This document shows positions 1 to 9,185 of a stretch of DNA of 38,086 bases, piece by piece; position 1 is the first letter of the stretch; each line of letters opens with the position of its first letter. The position numbers and the translations under genes were made by a program. The notes beneath the pieces are model-generated. The model was not told the origin of the DNA, made no database searches, and saw only the letters and a list, made by a program, of their open reading frames with translations. Source of the stretch: Welwitschia mirabilis. Its lineage: Eukaryota > Gnetophyta > Gnetopsida > Welwitschiales. The stretch is taken from the NCBI GenBank assembly GCA_051453625.1, contig JBOZIK010000001.1, forward strand, positions 38,783,866 through 38,821,951, in the 5' to 3' direction.

Positions 1-20
1 CCTCTAAGAATCTATTGAAC

Positions 21-113
21 CACAGATCGCCGAATGAGGCGGTGGGGATAATAGATAAACCACAGATCGCTGAATGAGACAGTGGGCTTCACAGATCGCC
101 GAATGAGGCAGTG
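21..113 (+). repeat. Three degenerate copies of a 24-bp motif in a gypsy LTR end
   Basis: A unit beginning cacagatcgccgaatgag occurs at 21-44, 61-84 and 90-113 with one to three differences between copies. The cluster lies just upstream of a tRNA primer-binding site, so it belongs to the 3' part (R/U5) of an LTR. The LTR probably ends at the CA at 142-143, two bases before the primer-binding site. The 5' part of this LTR lies outside the window. Confidence 0.6.
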
Positions 114-145
114 AAGTGATTAAACGCTTTTCACGCTGCGTCAGG

Positions 146-157
146 TGGTATCAGAGC
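146..157 (+). other. Primer-binding site, initiator tRNA-Met type
   Basis: TGGTATCAGAGC is the exact complement of the 3' end of plant initiator tRNA-Met, the usual minus-strand primer of plant LTR retrotransposons. It sits two bases after a plausible LTR end and four bases before an ATG that opens a gag-like frame. Confidence 0.85.
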
Positions 158-160
158 CTA

Positions 161-472
161 ATGGCGACCGACAATGACGACAGTGGTCTCCATGATGATG
201 CTCGGGAGGCTAGAGCCCCGATCTTTGGGGACGAAGCGTTGCAATGATTGGAGCAACGTTTACTGGAATGCCTGGAGCAAGAACCGATTGCAGATTCTGT
301 CGCTTCAAGGAGCGGTTTGATGATATTGCAAAACGGTTAGATGCTTTCGGTGTCGATATGCACCGGAATCGGATAAACGGCAGAAGGCCAAGAGTTGATG
401 CTATTCGTGCTGACCTTGTCTATAGGCCTGTTCCTGTCCGCAGGAAGAATTTCATGCATGTGATGAGCTGAT
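161..472 (+). pseudogene. Ty3/gypsy gag, N-terminal fragment, broken
   Basis: The ATG at 161 opens 28 codons (acidic start MATDNDDSG) ending at TGA 245-247. The same frame continues past the stop with LEQRLLECLEQE, a coiled-coil-like segment. Reading then shifts one frame near 305 into ERFDDIAKRLDAF followed by an arginine-rich stretch ending VYRPVPVRR, and stops at 472. This order (acidic start, heptad-like helix, basic region) is typical of the N-terminus of plant Ty3/gypsy Gag. The rest of gag and nearly all of pol are missing: the next recognisable sequence is the tail of pol. At least one stop and one frameshift make it a pseudogene. The family call is by pattern, not by alignment. Confidence 0.6.
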
Positions 473-620
473 ATACCCTGACCCCAAGCCCAACTCGAGG
501 ATGAGTTTTTCTCAGGTGGAGGGGATTGACGCGGAACGATGTGACCCCCTTATAGTTTTCTTTTTACATTCTACTAGATTTTGTTATTTCCTTGCTTTTA
601 GTCCCCCATTGTGTAGGGAT
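456..620 (+). mobile_element. Ty3/gypsy pol tail, polypurine tract and start of 3' LTR
   Basis: In the frame through 501 the sequence reads PKPNSRMSFSQVEGIDAER, resembling the end of plant gypsy polyproteins just before the 3' LTR. The purine run ggtggagggga at 515-525 is a good polypurine tract, and the LTR would start at the TG of 527-528. The LTR runs into an 86-base gap (621-706). Together with the LTR end, PBS and gag start upstream, this is an element whose internal region has shrunk to about 380 bp, an internal deletion derivative. Confidence 0.55.
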
Positions 621-706
621 NNNNNNNNNNNNNNNNNNNNNNNNNNNNNNNNNNNNNNNNNNNNNNNNNNNNNNNNNNNNNNNNNNNNNNNNNNNNNNNN
701 NNNNNN

Positions 707-1190
707 CTCAAGGGGTGATTGAGTTGTGTTCCTATTCTCCTCACTCAAGTCATAGGCAGGGGAAGCGTGAGTAGCCAATGATTTTCCTTGTAAATGTGCG
801 AATTAAGCTTCTTTTTCCTTCTCTTTCCTTTCAAATTCCTCCAAGTTAAATTGGGTGGGTAAGTGTACTTCATCAGGAACTTGAGGGCATGGTATTACAT
901 CTCTTTGAGTAGCTCGTGCAAGATGAAACTTAAACCTGTTAATGCCACCATGCATCTGAGAATCACCAAAAGAACAATGTACGAGGTGGCCTTTTGAATC
1001 AATTATGTGTTGGTCAAATTTTGCATATCTCCACAAGTCATCTTTACGTGATTTTACAAATGCATCCTACATAGCTTCTTGTTGTTGGCTAAGTCTACCT
1101 TCTTGCACTGGTCGTTTGCCCTTTGACTTAGATATTTTGGTGTTTTTCTCTTGGGTGCCATTAAGCAAGTCTACACCTTTACCAACTTAA
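707..1190 (-). pseudogene. hAT-type transposase, BED zinc-finger N-terminal region, broken
   Basis: The minus strand reads DDLWRYAKFDQHI, then a BED-like core with HCSF, HGGINRFKFHLAR and CPQVPDEV, and a charged tail LEEFERKEKEKEA. Plant hAT transposases start with a BED zinc finger of pattern W-x-Y, C-x2-C, GGI-x-R-x-K-x-HLA, C-x-x-VP. Here the second finger cysteine is replaced (CSFG instead of CxxC), so zinc binding is probably lost. An in-frame TAG lies upstream at about residue 31 of this stretch, and the frame stops at 803-805. A different frame seems to continue (SLATHASPAYDLSEEN, down to 707) before the 621-706 gap. The catalytic RNase H-like core and the dimerisation domain are absent. 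An alternative start, MAPKRKTPK (minus strand, near 1161), lies in another frame. Confidence 0.55.
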
Positions 1191-1469
1191 AAAGCAGAAA
1201 GTGCAAAACAATGATACATTAGTCAACAAATAATTGCTAAACAATATATTATTATATTAAAATGATTAAAAGATCGTGATTAAATATATTATTATATCAT
1301 AGCATAACATTTCATCCTAAATTCCTAATTAGATTAATAATTCATTACTAATTAAAGTGACTTCAGAAGCTATGAAACAATGCAGCATAGGAAGAGAAAT
1401 ATTTGAAAACAGAGAGCTATCTTTCAAGTTTCAAGTAAAGAAAGTGAAGTTGTTTCTTTATTGGAGGTC

Positions 1470-2003
1470 TTTGCAAACACAACAAAGAGAGCAATTAAAA
1501 ATCAACAGCAATTAAAAAGTGATTTAGAATGCATGACGTTTTTAAGGTTGTCCTTAACATTAGTCAGCTCCACGCGCAAATTTTTGGTGTCTATTTTTAT
1601 GATTACAGCTGCTAGACTACCCTACCAAGTTCAGCACTATCTCAACTCTCAACAAAGAAAATGACTCATTTCTCAACATATGAGTCCATGACTTTGATGA
1701 TGTTCAGTCCACCATTGCCTGCACCATGTGGATGTGAGAAAGAAGTAATTCATCTCATGCTTTAACAGTTTAACATGCAAATCTACCAAACAAAAGTCCT
1801 TTCTCATTTCATCATTCAAGCCTGGAGGATCAAGACACAGAGGCAGACATCAAAGCAACTTGTATAAACATGCAAACTCAATTGAAGCAAATGAAAATGG
1901 TAGTCATGAAAAAGCAGGTTATGCAAAGGGAGATGTCAATCGTGATGATGAGGACAGCAAATTGCTACTGATTTTTAATTGCTCTCTTTGTTGTGTTTGC
2001 AAA
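1470..2003. repeat. 35-bp perfect inverted repeat, arms 534 bp apart end to end
   Basis: The left arm (1470-1504) starts tttgcaaacacaacaaagag. The right arm (1969-2003) is its exact reverse complement over 35 bases. With two mismatches the match extends inward to 1511 and 1962. The 464-bp spacer has no further obvious pairing. The structure lies inside the presumed hAT element, between the BED region and the right terminus. Confidence 0.8.
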
Positions 2004-2119
2004 ATGCTGAGGGTAAGATTCTTTGGTATGGTTTCTTGCTCTAACTGTGCCAAACACAAGAGAAGAAAAGTAAAAAACAATAAAAAGGAACAATAAAATG
2101 AAAAACAAGAATCTGACCT

Positions 2120-2421
2120 TTAAGACTCGCTAACGGAATCACTAACAGCGTTGACGGAAAACGTTTGAACTGGCGAACAACATGAAGAATCTCTGCGACG
2201 TGCGAACTGGCGAACAATTTTGGCAGAAAATGCGTTTTCTTTGTCTTCCTTGATAACAGTACCCTTTTTCTTCAGGTAAAAAGGGTGTTCACGTTTTTAG
2301 TGAAGGCGAGTTTGGCATTCACGGACTCGTCTCGGCGAGTTCACGACTGCAGACTCGCGGCAAGCCGCAAACTCATGGACTTGCGAGACTTGCGGGACTC
2401 GCCGCAGGTCTGGTAACAATG
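2120..2421 (-). mobile_element. hAT-like terminus with subterminal CGAGTC repeats
   Basis: Unlike the AT-rich surroundings, this stretch is GC-rich and carries many copies of gactcgc or its complement in both orientations. It ends, read on the minus strand, with CATTGTTACCAGACC at 2421-2407. Terminal inverted repeats starting CA(G/T)TGTT and subterminal motif clusters are typical of plant hAT elements. This would be the 5' terminus of the element whose BED region lies at 707-1190 on the same strand. The 8 bp beyond the end (2422-2429, gttaaaag) would be the target-site copy. The opposite terminus is not visible and may lie in the 621-706 gap or be deleted. Confidence 0.5.
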
Positions 2422-2429
2422 GTTAAAAG

Positions 2430-3804
2430 TACTTCCTCTTATTTCTGTCCTGTTACCTATCTTTTCCTCTTATTTGTCTCACAATTTTTCCTTAACATCT
2501 TGTATCTATGTATTTGCTTTAAATAAAATCGATGAGGAGGTTTTAGTGAAGATCCATTAAGCTCCCTATGGGCTCTTCCCACAGCTTCCTGCTGCAATGA
2601 GGGTTTTTTGGAACCCTACACATCACGCTACCGAATCTATTTATCATCATTGCAACATAAGTCTTCAACACCAACAATCGATTGTACAGACTGTAATAGA
2701 TTTTGAATGGGTGTGCATGGGCTCACTACCCTTCACAATGCAGCACTGTCCTACTCTCCTCACTTCGCTCCCCTCCAGTTGGAAATCATTGGTTATGTAG
2801 TTGCTAATGCTTTGTAGGACCAAAACCTACACCTCTAACAGCAGTTGTTGAAAAATTGCAGTAAAAAGCAAAGAAAAACTGTGAACATATGACAAAACCA
2901 GCAAGCAAAACACACACTAATTTACATGGTTCTTGGGCTTTCTACTCTTCTTTGACGGGACAGTGCAGCTCTCATTGTCTATGGAAATGTGAGGGACACA
3001 GGCCGTCTTTATGGCTGGGCAAGAAAAAGAAACAAACACCCATGTCTTCCAACTAGGCATTAACAAATGTTAGGGTTAAAACTCTAACAAGACAGCCCAA
3101 TATTGATTTTTTTAATTAATTTAATAGCTCCTTACAAACAATTAATAAAACATAGGTGGGCCACATACAAAACATCGTTGTTGTTATGAAAAAAAGGGCT
3201 AAGGAGACGATTAAAAAAGTGACTTCATTTTACCATTAAAATTGGAGAGTAACTGCAACAATTTCAGAATTGGTAACACATTATCACTTTTGCACCCTGG
3301 TAATTAGTTTTGTACACACCCTACATATTTCACAAGTTCCATTTGCTGGCAGAACATAACTGAAAGCATACCTTGATTTATTTGTTTTTGAATTGAAGTT
3401 ATGACATATTAAATTAATTCAAAACAAATATGTGCAAGACACTGTTAAAAAAGAATGCTATGGCATCAACAACCATGATTCAGTGAGCATTTGAACCTGG
3501 GCTTATTCAAATCCTAATAAAGAGAATCAGACAATGGCAAAGTCAGGATTTTTTGTTGGAACTCTAAGCAATTAGACATTTTTCATTTTCCCCCTACTGT
3601 GCCATAAGCAGAAGCATCTTTCTCTCATGTGTTTAGGCTTTCTGGTACAAATATTTTTCAATTAATCAAGGTACTCTAGTTTTGAATCAGGACGGATGTT
3701 ATTATGAAGTAGAGACAACCCTGTCATTTTGGACTGATGGTCAGTTCTTATAACTCTCAAAATTTTGCTGTGTGTTTAAAAATAAAGAGGAGGGCTAATA
3801 AAGT
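2430..3804. other. No gene recognised
   Basis: I see no coding region with family resemblance here. The stretch has mixed composition and only short ORFs. A near-palindrome at 3068-3089 begins TGTTAGGG and ends CTCTAACA, the kind of sequence found at some LTR ends, but no primer-binding site or polypurine tract accompanies it. Confidence 0.5.
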
Positions 3805-3993
3805 TTAGAAAACTAGGCGTTGTTTACTAGTGAAGTTTTCACAATTGAAGCGCTTTCCAGAAGACTTGGCAAGAGATCCAACTGTCAGTATCTCAATGTA
3901 CTCATCCTTCCTTACATCACAAAATGTTTCAGGAATCTTATATGTGAAGCCCAATTGACTAATTCCCTTGTGGAAGTCTATTTTAAAATTCAC
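3805..3993 (-). CDS. Exon-like ORF of unknown identity
   Basis: The minus strand has an open frame of 62 codons (MNFKIDFHKG to SKQRLVF, then stop). It has balanced amino-acid use and a natural-looking middle (KIPETFCDVRKDEYIEIL), unlike the decayed retroelement ORFs nearby. Just upstream on the minus strand is cctttttacaag followed by gggtg, which could be a splice acceptor, so this may be a terminal exon or a captured exon. I do not recognise the family and assign no function. It sits immediately before a plus-strand copia LTR. A chance ORF remains possible. Confidence 0.3.
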   Translation of the reverse strand: MNFKIDFHKGISQLGFTYKIPETFCDVRKDEYIEILTVGSLAKSSGKRFNCENFTSKQRLVF

Positions 3994-4013
3994 CCCTTGT
4001 AAAAGGACGTTTA

Positions 4014-4294
4014 TGTTATAAAATCACGTTGGGGTATGGGGTAAAGTTTTAGGACCATTTTAGGGTTTAGATTTGTTATGGTGGCTTTATTTAAACCATT
4101 GTTTTTGAGCTTGGGGAAGAGCTCATTTCCCCCCTTTTTTTGAATTTTTCTAGACCCATTGCTGAAAGCCTATGTACACCAGCTTGTTGTGATAGTGAGA
4201 GCTTTGCATTGCTTTTTGAGGATGTAGGCCAGAAAGGGCTATGCCTTGTTAAGTTTTTGTATGGTTTTTGACTGTTTTATTGTTTTCTTTAGCA
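4014..4294 (+). mobile_element. Copia-1 5' LTR
   Basis: The proposed LTR starts TGTTATAAAATCACG and ends agca just before the primer-binding site. It has a TATA-like tttatttaaa near 4088. Its 3' half (about 4150-4290: gagctttgcattgct, ggccagaaagggct, ttattgttttcttt) is clearly homologous to a plus-strand LTR piece at about 10575-10745 and to the minus-strand LTR at about 9040-9506. The 5' boundary is inferred from the TGTT start only. Confidence 0.55.
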
Positions 4295-4296
4295 AC

Positions 4297-4308
4297 TAGT
4301 ATTAGAGC
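4297..4308 (+). other. Copia-1 primer-binding site, degenerate
   Basis: TAGTATTAGAGC matches the tRNA-Met primer site TGGTATCAGAGC at 10 of 12 positions. It follows the LTR end by two bases, the normal spacing. Confidence 0.65.
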
Positions 4309-4859
4309 ACAATTTTCTTGATCCTAGGATTCGATGACTAGTTTTGATAGTCATTTATTTAGGGATGAACTGATGTAGGGCAACAAGTGAAGGATAGCAG
4401 ACTGTTGGAGTGAAGTTAGCATGAGCGAGCAACAAGCATAGTGAAAGCAATGAAGATATAGAACGTAGTAAACAAAGTGGTGTTGTAAAACATAGCATAA
4501 CAACCATGCACATTCTGTGTTTGAAATGTTTAGCTGTTCTTTTTTTACATTGGCGTGTTTATTTGGTACCTAAGATACCTCAAAGTGAAGAGATTGTAAT
4601 CAACAGAGAGATAGTCAAAGTTGAAAATTGTAGTGTTTGCAAAATCCTAATGAAGACATCCTTGCTTAGCAAGATTGTAACATAGTTCTTCAAACTGAAA
4701 ATTAAGCAAAAAGGGCTCTTGGGCTATCTATGTGGATTGGTTAAAATGCATGCACGCAAACTGGATATGAAAGCACTGCATCTCATCGGGCTGTGTTTGA
4801 GAGATGGTGTATTGACATCTTATGCCAAGGAGATGTCAATTATAGGAGTTTGGTGCACA

Positions 4860-5375
4860 TTGAAATAGCAGGTTGATTGGCCTTCATGAATGAAACACTA
4901 TCATACTGAACAGTTTTCACAATGCATATGGCACAAGGTTCTTCCTTGCAAGCACACCATGACGAGACGAATGACTTGTTTGTGGAATTAGATAATTTGT
5001 ATGTGACATTCCAAAAATTTCTTACATCATGGCCATTGTTAGCTTTCTCCTCAACAATTGGGAAACCATCAGAACAACTCTCACAACCACCTTTGCTGCT
5101 GTTCCAAGTTTGAACATAGTAATTTCAAATCTACTTAATGTGGAGAAAATCTCACCTATTATTTGTGAAAGCTTTGGAGATGCACCAAGAGTGACAAAGC
5201 GAGGACATTTCCAAAATAGAGAACAATGCAGGAGAGGTAAAAGCAGGAGTAGATCTGATACTTGTGTATTTACTGCTACTTGTGCAAGAAGGGTGTTTAC
5301 ATGAGTGAGGACTTTGACCAGCTTTAGAATAATTGGAAACAAAGTAGTAAAAGTAAGTAGGAGCAGCTTTCTGGT
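4860..5375 (+). pseudogene. Copia-1 gag, decayed
   Basis: Fragments in three frames follow the order of a copia Gag. First comes AHHDETNDLFVELDNL (4950-5010), then LLNNWETIRTTLTTTFAAV (about 5045-5105; the family pattern is LP..W......L), then a basic serine/arginine segment KSRSRS (about 5240). A remnant zinc knuckle follows, reading CIYCYLCKKGVYMSED (about 5265-5310), in which the knuckle histidine is replaced. A basic tail KQSSKSK follows. Frameshifts and stops separate the pieces, so no Gag could be made. Confidence 0.6.
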
Positions 5376-5849
5376 TCTGGGCAGGCAACCAATTCAGATG
5401 CTGAAGTTTGTATCATGTTGACTGCTTGCAAAAGGGAAGGATGTGTTTCTTAATAGTCCTTCCCAGATTTATGGATTTTTGTTTCTAGAGCTTCCTTCCA
5501 TGTCTAAATCCAAACTGAAACTTTTTCAAGACCTACAAAGCTGTTTTAGATGCTGTGGTTTATCTATGAGATAATCATCCTTAAATATTTAGGGCATTGG
5601 AATTATGATATTAATTATTGAGGCATCGAAACGGGTCAAAGTTTACTCTCACAAATGTTCACCATGTTCATGGTGTTGCTAGGGACATGTTGTTAATCAC
5701 AATGTTGGCTGGTACTGGTTTTTGTTACTACTCAATGCTGGATTAAATGGAGGGTTTCAAAAGGAGCTATGACCCTGCCCAGTGAACTGATGGAAGGATC
5801 CACATAGGTCTTGAAGGCCTTCATGTGTTGAGGAAGTTTGTGTTGTAAA

Positions 5850-6145
5850 GGAAGATGACATAGTTTTATGGCATAGAAGGCTTGGACACTTCAGCAAGAC
5901 AGGAATGAGGTTACCATCTTTTAGAAATCTTCTCCCTAATCTTTTTGTCTTTTGATTTCTTTTTTGGTTGTGCTGTTGAGAAACGTTAGTGTGTTGCTTC
6001 GATTTGATCAAACCTATTACTCATGTTTCTTTAGGAGGGGCAAGTTATTTTGTCACAGTTATTGATGATCTTAGTAGAGGTCTACAGCAGCATTTGAAAA
6101 ATTTGCGATTAATTTCCAATTTGGAGATTAGTCTTTGGTTAGATA
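5850..6145 (+). pseudogene. Copia-1 gag-pre-integrase and integrase N-terminal part
   Basis: LWHRRLGH at 5866-5889 is the hallmark of the gag-pre-integrase domain, which carries the zinc-binding HHCC region. After stops, the frame through 6000-6078 reads FDLIKPITHVSLGGASYFV followed by TVIDDLSR, the start of the integrase core with its first catalytic aspartate. A neighbouring frame continues with AAFEKFAINFQFG (to about 6145). The rest of the core appears only at 8215, so the domain is split by about 2 kb of unrelated sequence. The protease region expected at 5400-5750 is not recognisable. Confidence 0.7.
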
Positions 6146-7313
6146 TAATTTCTAAGCAGGATGGTCCAATCTGATCAGATTAAATATATGTTTTTTTGTT
6201 ATCTTAAGAATCAGTGGTTGGTAGCCTACTAGGCTTTTATGCAATTGATCTCCAGCTAGAGGAGGTTAATCTTCTAAGTGGAAAATGAAAAGGAGGAGGT
6301 TTTAAATATTGAAAAGGGTTAAAAACCCATTTTAACAGTTCAAAGTGCTTTTCCACTCCAACAATAATTAGTGGTCAAGAAAACAATATGAACCTTGAAA
6401 GATTTATAGATTTCATTCATTCTTCATCTATGAAGAGTAATGCAAATGTTTATTTTTAAATATTATCCTCAATATCTCTAGGACTTAAAGATTACAAATG
6501 AGAATTTGTAAACTATCTATTTTGGAGCTTTCAAATTTTAAATTCTATTTCAAAATTTTTATTACTATGTTTACTAATCAATGCAGACTATTAAATGATA
6601 TAAATGNNNNNNNNNNNNNNNNNNNNNNNNNNNNNNNNNNNNNNNNNNNNNNNNNNNNNNNNNNNNNNNNNNNNNNNNNNNNNNNNNNNNNNNNNNNNNN
6701 NNNNNNNNNNNNNNNNNNNNNNNNNNNNNNNNNNNNNNNNNNNNNNNNNNNNNNNNNNNNNNNNNNNNNNNNNNNNNNNNNNNNNNNNNNNNNNNNNNNN
6801 NNNNNNNNNNNNNNNNNNNNNNNNNNNNNNNNNNNNNNNNNNNNNNNNNNNNNNNNNNNNNNNNNNNNNNNNNNNNNNNNNNNNNNNNNNNNNNNNNNNN
6901 NNNNNNNNNNNNNNNNNNNNNNNNNNNNNNNNNNNNNNNNNNNNNNNNNNNNNNNNNNNNNNNNNNNNNNNNNNNNNNNNNNNNNNNNNNNNNNNNNNNN
7001 NNNNNNNNNNNNNNNNNNNNNNNNNNNNNNNNNNNNNNNNNNNNNNNNNNNNNNNNNNNNNNNNNNNNNNNNNNNNNNNNNNNNNNNNNNNNNNNNNNNN
7101 NNNNNNNNNNNNNNNNNNNNNNNNNNNNNNNNNNNNNNNNNNNNNNNNNNNNNNNNNNNNNNNNNNNNNNNNNNNNNNNNNNNNNNNNNNNNNNNNNNNN
7201 NNNNNNNNNNNNNNNNNNNNNNNNNNNNNNNNNNNNNNNNNNNNNNNNNNNNNNNNNNNNNNNNNNNNNNNNNNNNNNNNNNNNNNNNNNNNNNNNNNNN
7301 NNNNNNNNNNNNN

Positions 7314-7728
7314 CAAACTGTCACATGTAGGGGACAAGACCAAGAGTATAAAAAGAATTGTAAGTCATAGATTTGGGGTATTTATGTGACATGTTGCCAT
7401 GAATAAAATTTGGCGACATATCATGACTTAAACATATCATGACGACATTTCCCCCTAACATTTTCAAAAAGTTAGTGACATGTTGCCATGAATAAAAGTT
7501 GGTAACATACCATGACTTAAACACAAACTGTCACATGTAGGGGACAAAACCAAGAGTATAAAAAGAATTGTAAGTCATAGATTTGGGGTATTTATGTGAC
7601 ATGTTGCCATGAATAAAAGTTGGCGACATATCATGACTTAAACACAAAATGTCACATGTAGGGTACAAAACCAAGAGTATAAAAAGAATTGTAAGTCACA
7701 GATTTGGGTATTTATGTAATACTTGGCT
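7314..7728 (+). repeat. 121-bp tandem repeat array next to an assembly gap
   Basis: A unit starting caaactgtcacatgtagggg and ending near catgacttaaaca is present at 7314-7434, 7524-7644 and, truncated, 7645-7728. A partial copy (about 7475-7523) lies in the 89-bp spacer 7435-7523. Copies differ at only a few positions. The array begins at the edge of the 707-base gap, so more units may be hidden there. Confidence 0.9.
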
Positions 7729-8150
7729 TTTGACTCATTTATGCACATCAAACACTTTTCAAGTAGCTTAATTTAAAGTGTGTTTAGTTTATACTTTTAT
7801 GTATCTTATGAAATTAATAAATCCCACATTAAAAAAAACAATTGCCAACATTTTCTACCAGGATGTCTCCCTGGTCAGAATTTTTCAGGTGTCGACATAA
7901 ATTAATTACGAACATTAACATCATTGGTCCACTACTATCACATTCTCTAGACATTAAATTTGCAATGTTATAGTTTTCTTAGAATCGTTTTATGTAGAAA
8001 ACCACAACTTGGTGGAATTGTTCATGGAAGAATTTCCTATATTTGTTATTTTTAATGTCGTTTCGCCAATTATGTGGTCGTTAGTCTACCATCTGGACTG
8101 ACTTGTTGCTGATTTCTGATTTGGGACCTTTGCTACTTAGTCACTGATTT
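7729..8150. other. No gene recognised
   Basis: This is AT-rich sequence between the tandem array and the resumed integrase. No coding pattern is seen. A small hairpin, accaggatgtctccctggt, lies near 7857-7875. Confidence 0.4.
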
Positions 8151-8214
8151 AACGATTTTCAATCAGTGGTCTACAGATGAAAATCTTATGTTGTCAAAGA
8201 TATTAAACCTAAAG

Positions 8215-8900
8215 TTGGAAATGAATGAGAATGTAAAATCAAATGTTTGCTGACTGATAATGGGGGTGAACACACTTCCAATGCGTTTGAGAGATTTTGT
8301 AGAACTAATGCTATCAACCATGTGAAAACAATGCTAGGAACTCTGAAATAACATGGAGTTGCTGTAAGGAACAATAGGATCCTCTTGGGAAGAATATGAT
8401 TCATCACCGCACAATTGGGATTCTCCAAGCATTTTTGGGCTGAAATTGTCACTATAGTTATCTATCTAAGAAAGAAGTTTCCACAATCGTCCTTGTATGA
8501 TATTCTAGAGTCTTGGAAGTTCTTTTTGACTTTCTCTCATTGTAGAGATTCTGGATGTGTGGTATGTTTGCACTCACAAAATGTCTTAAAACTGTCTTAT
8601 CTAGTAGGAAGATGTGTTTTTATTATTTATGATTGGATGGTCATCACTTTAAACTATGGGATCCTTTTGACACAAAGGGTTATTAAATCATGTGATGTGT
8701 TTTTCAATGAAGATGTGGTGTTTTACAAATTACAAGAGAGGACATTGAAGGACATAGGTTATGATCCTAGCAACCCAACGTAAGTTGTTAAAGTCCTAGG
8801 TTACAATGAGTTTTCACACAAAGAACAAAATGATGAAACGTGTCATACAATGAAATTTATTAGCATGAGCAATAATTTGAGGAACAAGAGCAGAAGAGAG
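8215..8900 (+). pseudogene. Copia-1 integrase, C-terminal half
   Basis: The core resumes with CKIKCLLTDNGGEHTSNAF; DNGGE (8256-8270) holds the second catalytic aspartate and is intact. A degraded stretch carries remnants of the expected QNGVAERMNRTLLE segment with stops (about 8350-8400). The frame at 8415-8783 then reads GFSKHFWAEIVTIVIYLRKK, a CVVCLH stretch (from GCVAYVH) and VIKSCDVFFNEDVVF, the usual order of the integrase C-terminus. Further residues to about 8900 are acidic and basic linker. The expected reverse transcriptase does not follow on this strand; the sequence switches to a minus-strand copia. Confidence 0.75.
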
Positions 8901-9037
8901 CAATTGGACATATAAAGTCCTCCTTTGGTGAGACATGTATTAAATCTTCTAGGCTTTTAACGAGGCATTCCTCCAACTCCACACTACATTTTATACAGTG
9001 GTGGTGGTGAACTAGAAACTTATTAGGAAGCTATCTC

Positions 9038-9185
9038 CCGCCTTCTTATGAATTTAGAGCAACAAAAGAAGCAAAGTAGCAAAGAAAAAGGCAAGAAATG
9101 TCGTTTGGGCTCCGCCTTCTTATGAATTTAGAGCAACAAAAGAAGCAAAGTAGCAAAGAAAAAGGCAAGAACTGTCATTTGGGCT
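9038..9185 (-). repeat. 74-bp tandem duplication in an LTR
   Basis: Copy one is 9038-9111 and copy two is 9112-9185. Each starts ccgccttcttatgaattta and ends tttgggct, with two mismatches. It lies in the R/U5 part of the minus-strand copia LTR. Confidence 0.9.

Larger units (their letters stand above)
6088..8167. mobile_element. Insertion of about 2 kb splitting the copia-1 integrase
   Basis: The integrase reading VIDDLSR near 6060 and its DNGGE motif at 8256 should be only some tens of codons apart. Between them lies unrelated sequence, including a 707-base gap and a 121-bp tandem array. The 9-bp word ggtctacag occurs at 6079-6087 and again at 8168-8176, one copy at each side, and could be a target-site duplication (9 bp would suit a Mutator-like element). 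No convincing terminal inverted repeat is seen, and integrase-like residues may extend slightly past the left copy, so the exact borders are uncertain. Confidence 0.4.

Noticed and set aside
584-778. Short ORFs spanning the 621-706 gap
   Set aside because: Most codons are N. Only the minus-strand tail (SLATHASPAYDLSEEN) was used, as a possible continuation of the hAT frame.
3068-3089. Near-palindrome TGTTAGGG...CTCTAACA considered as an LTR boundary
   Set aside because: There is no primer-binding site, polypurine tract or second copy near it.
5022-5342. 106-codon minus-strand ORF
   Set aside because: Shadow of the copia-1 gag, whose plus-strand motifs are recognisable.
6498-7389. Open frames of about 250-290 codons across 6607-7313
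   Set aside because: They consist almost entirely of N; the open frame is an artefact of the gap.
7314-7728. Regularly repeated units considered as a CRISPR-like array
   Set aside because: The units are 121 bp and contiguous, with no unique spacers, in a plant nuclear context; this is a tandem repeat.
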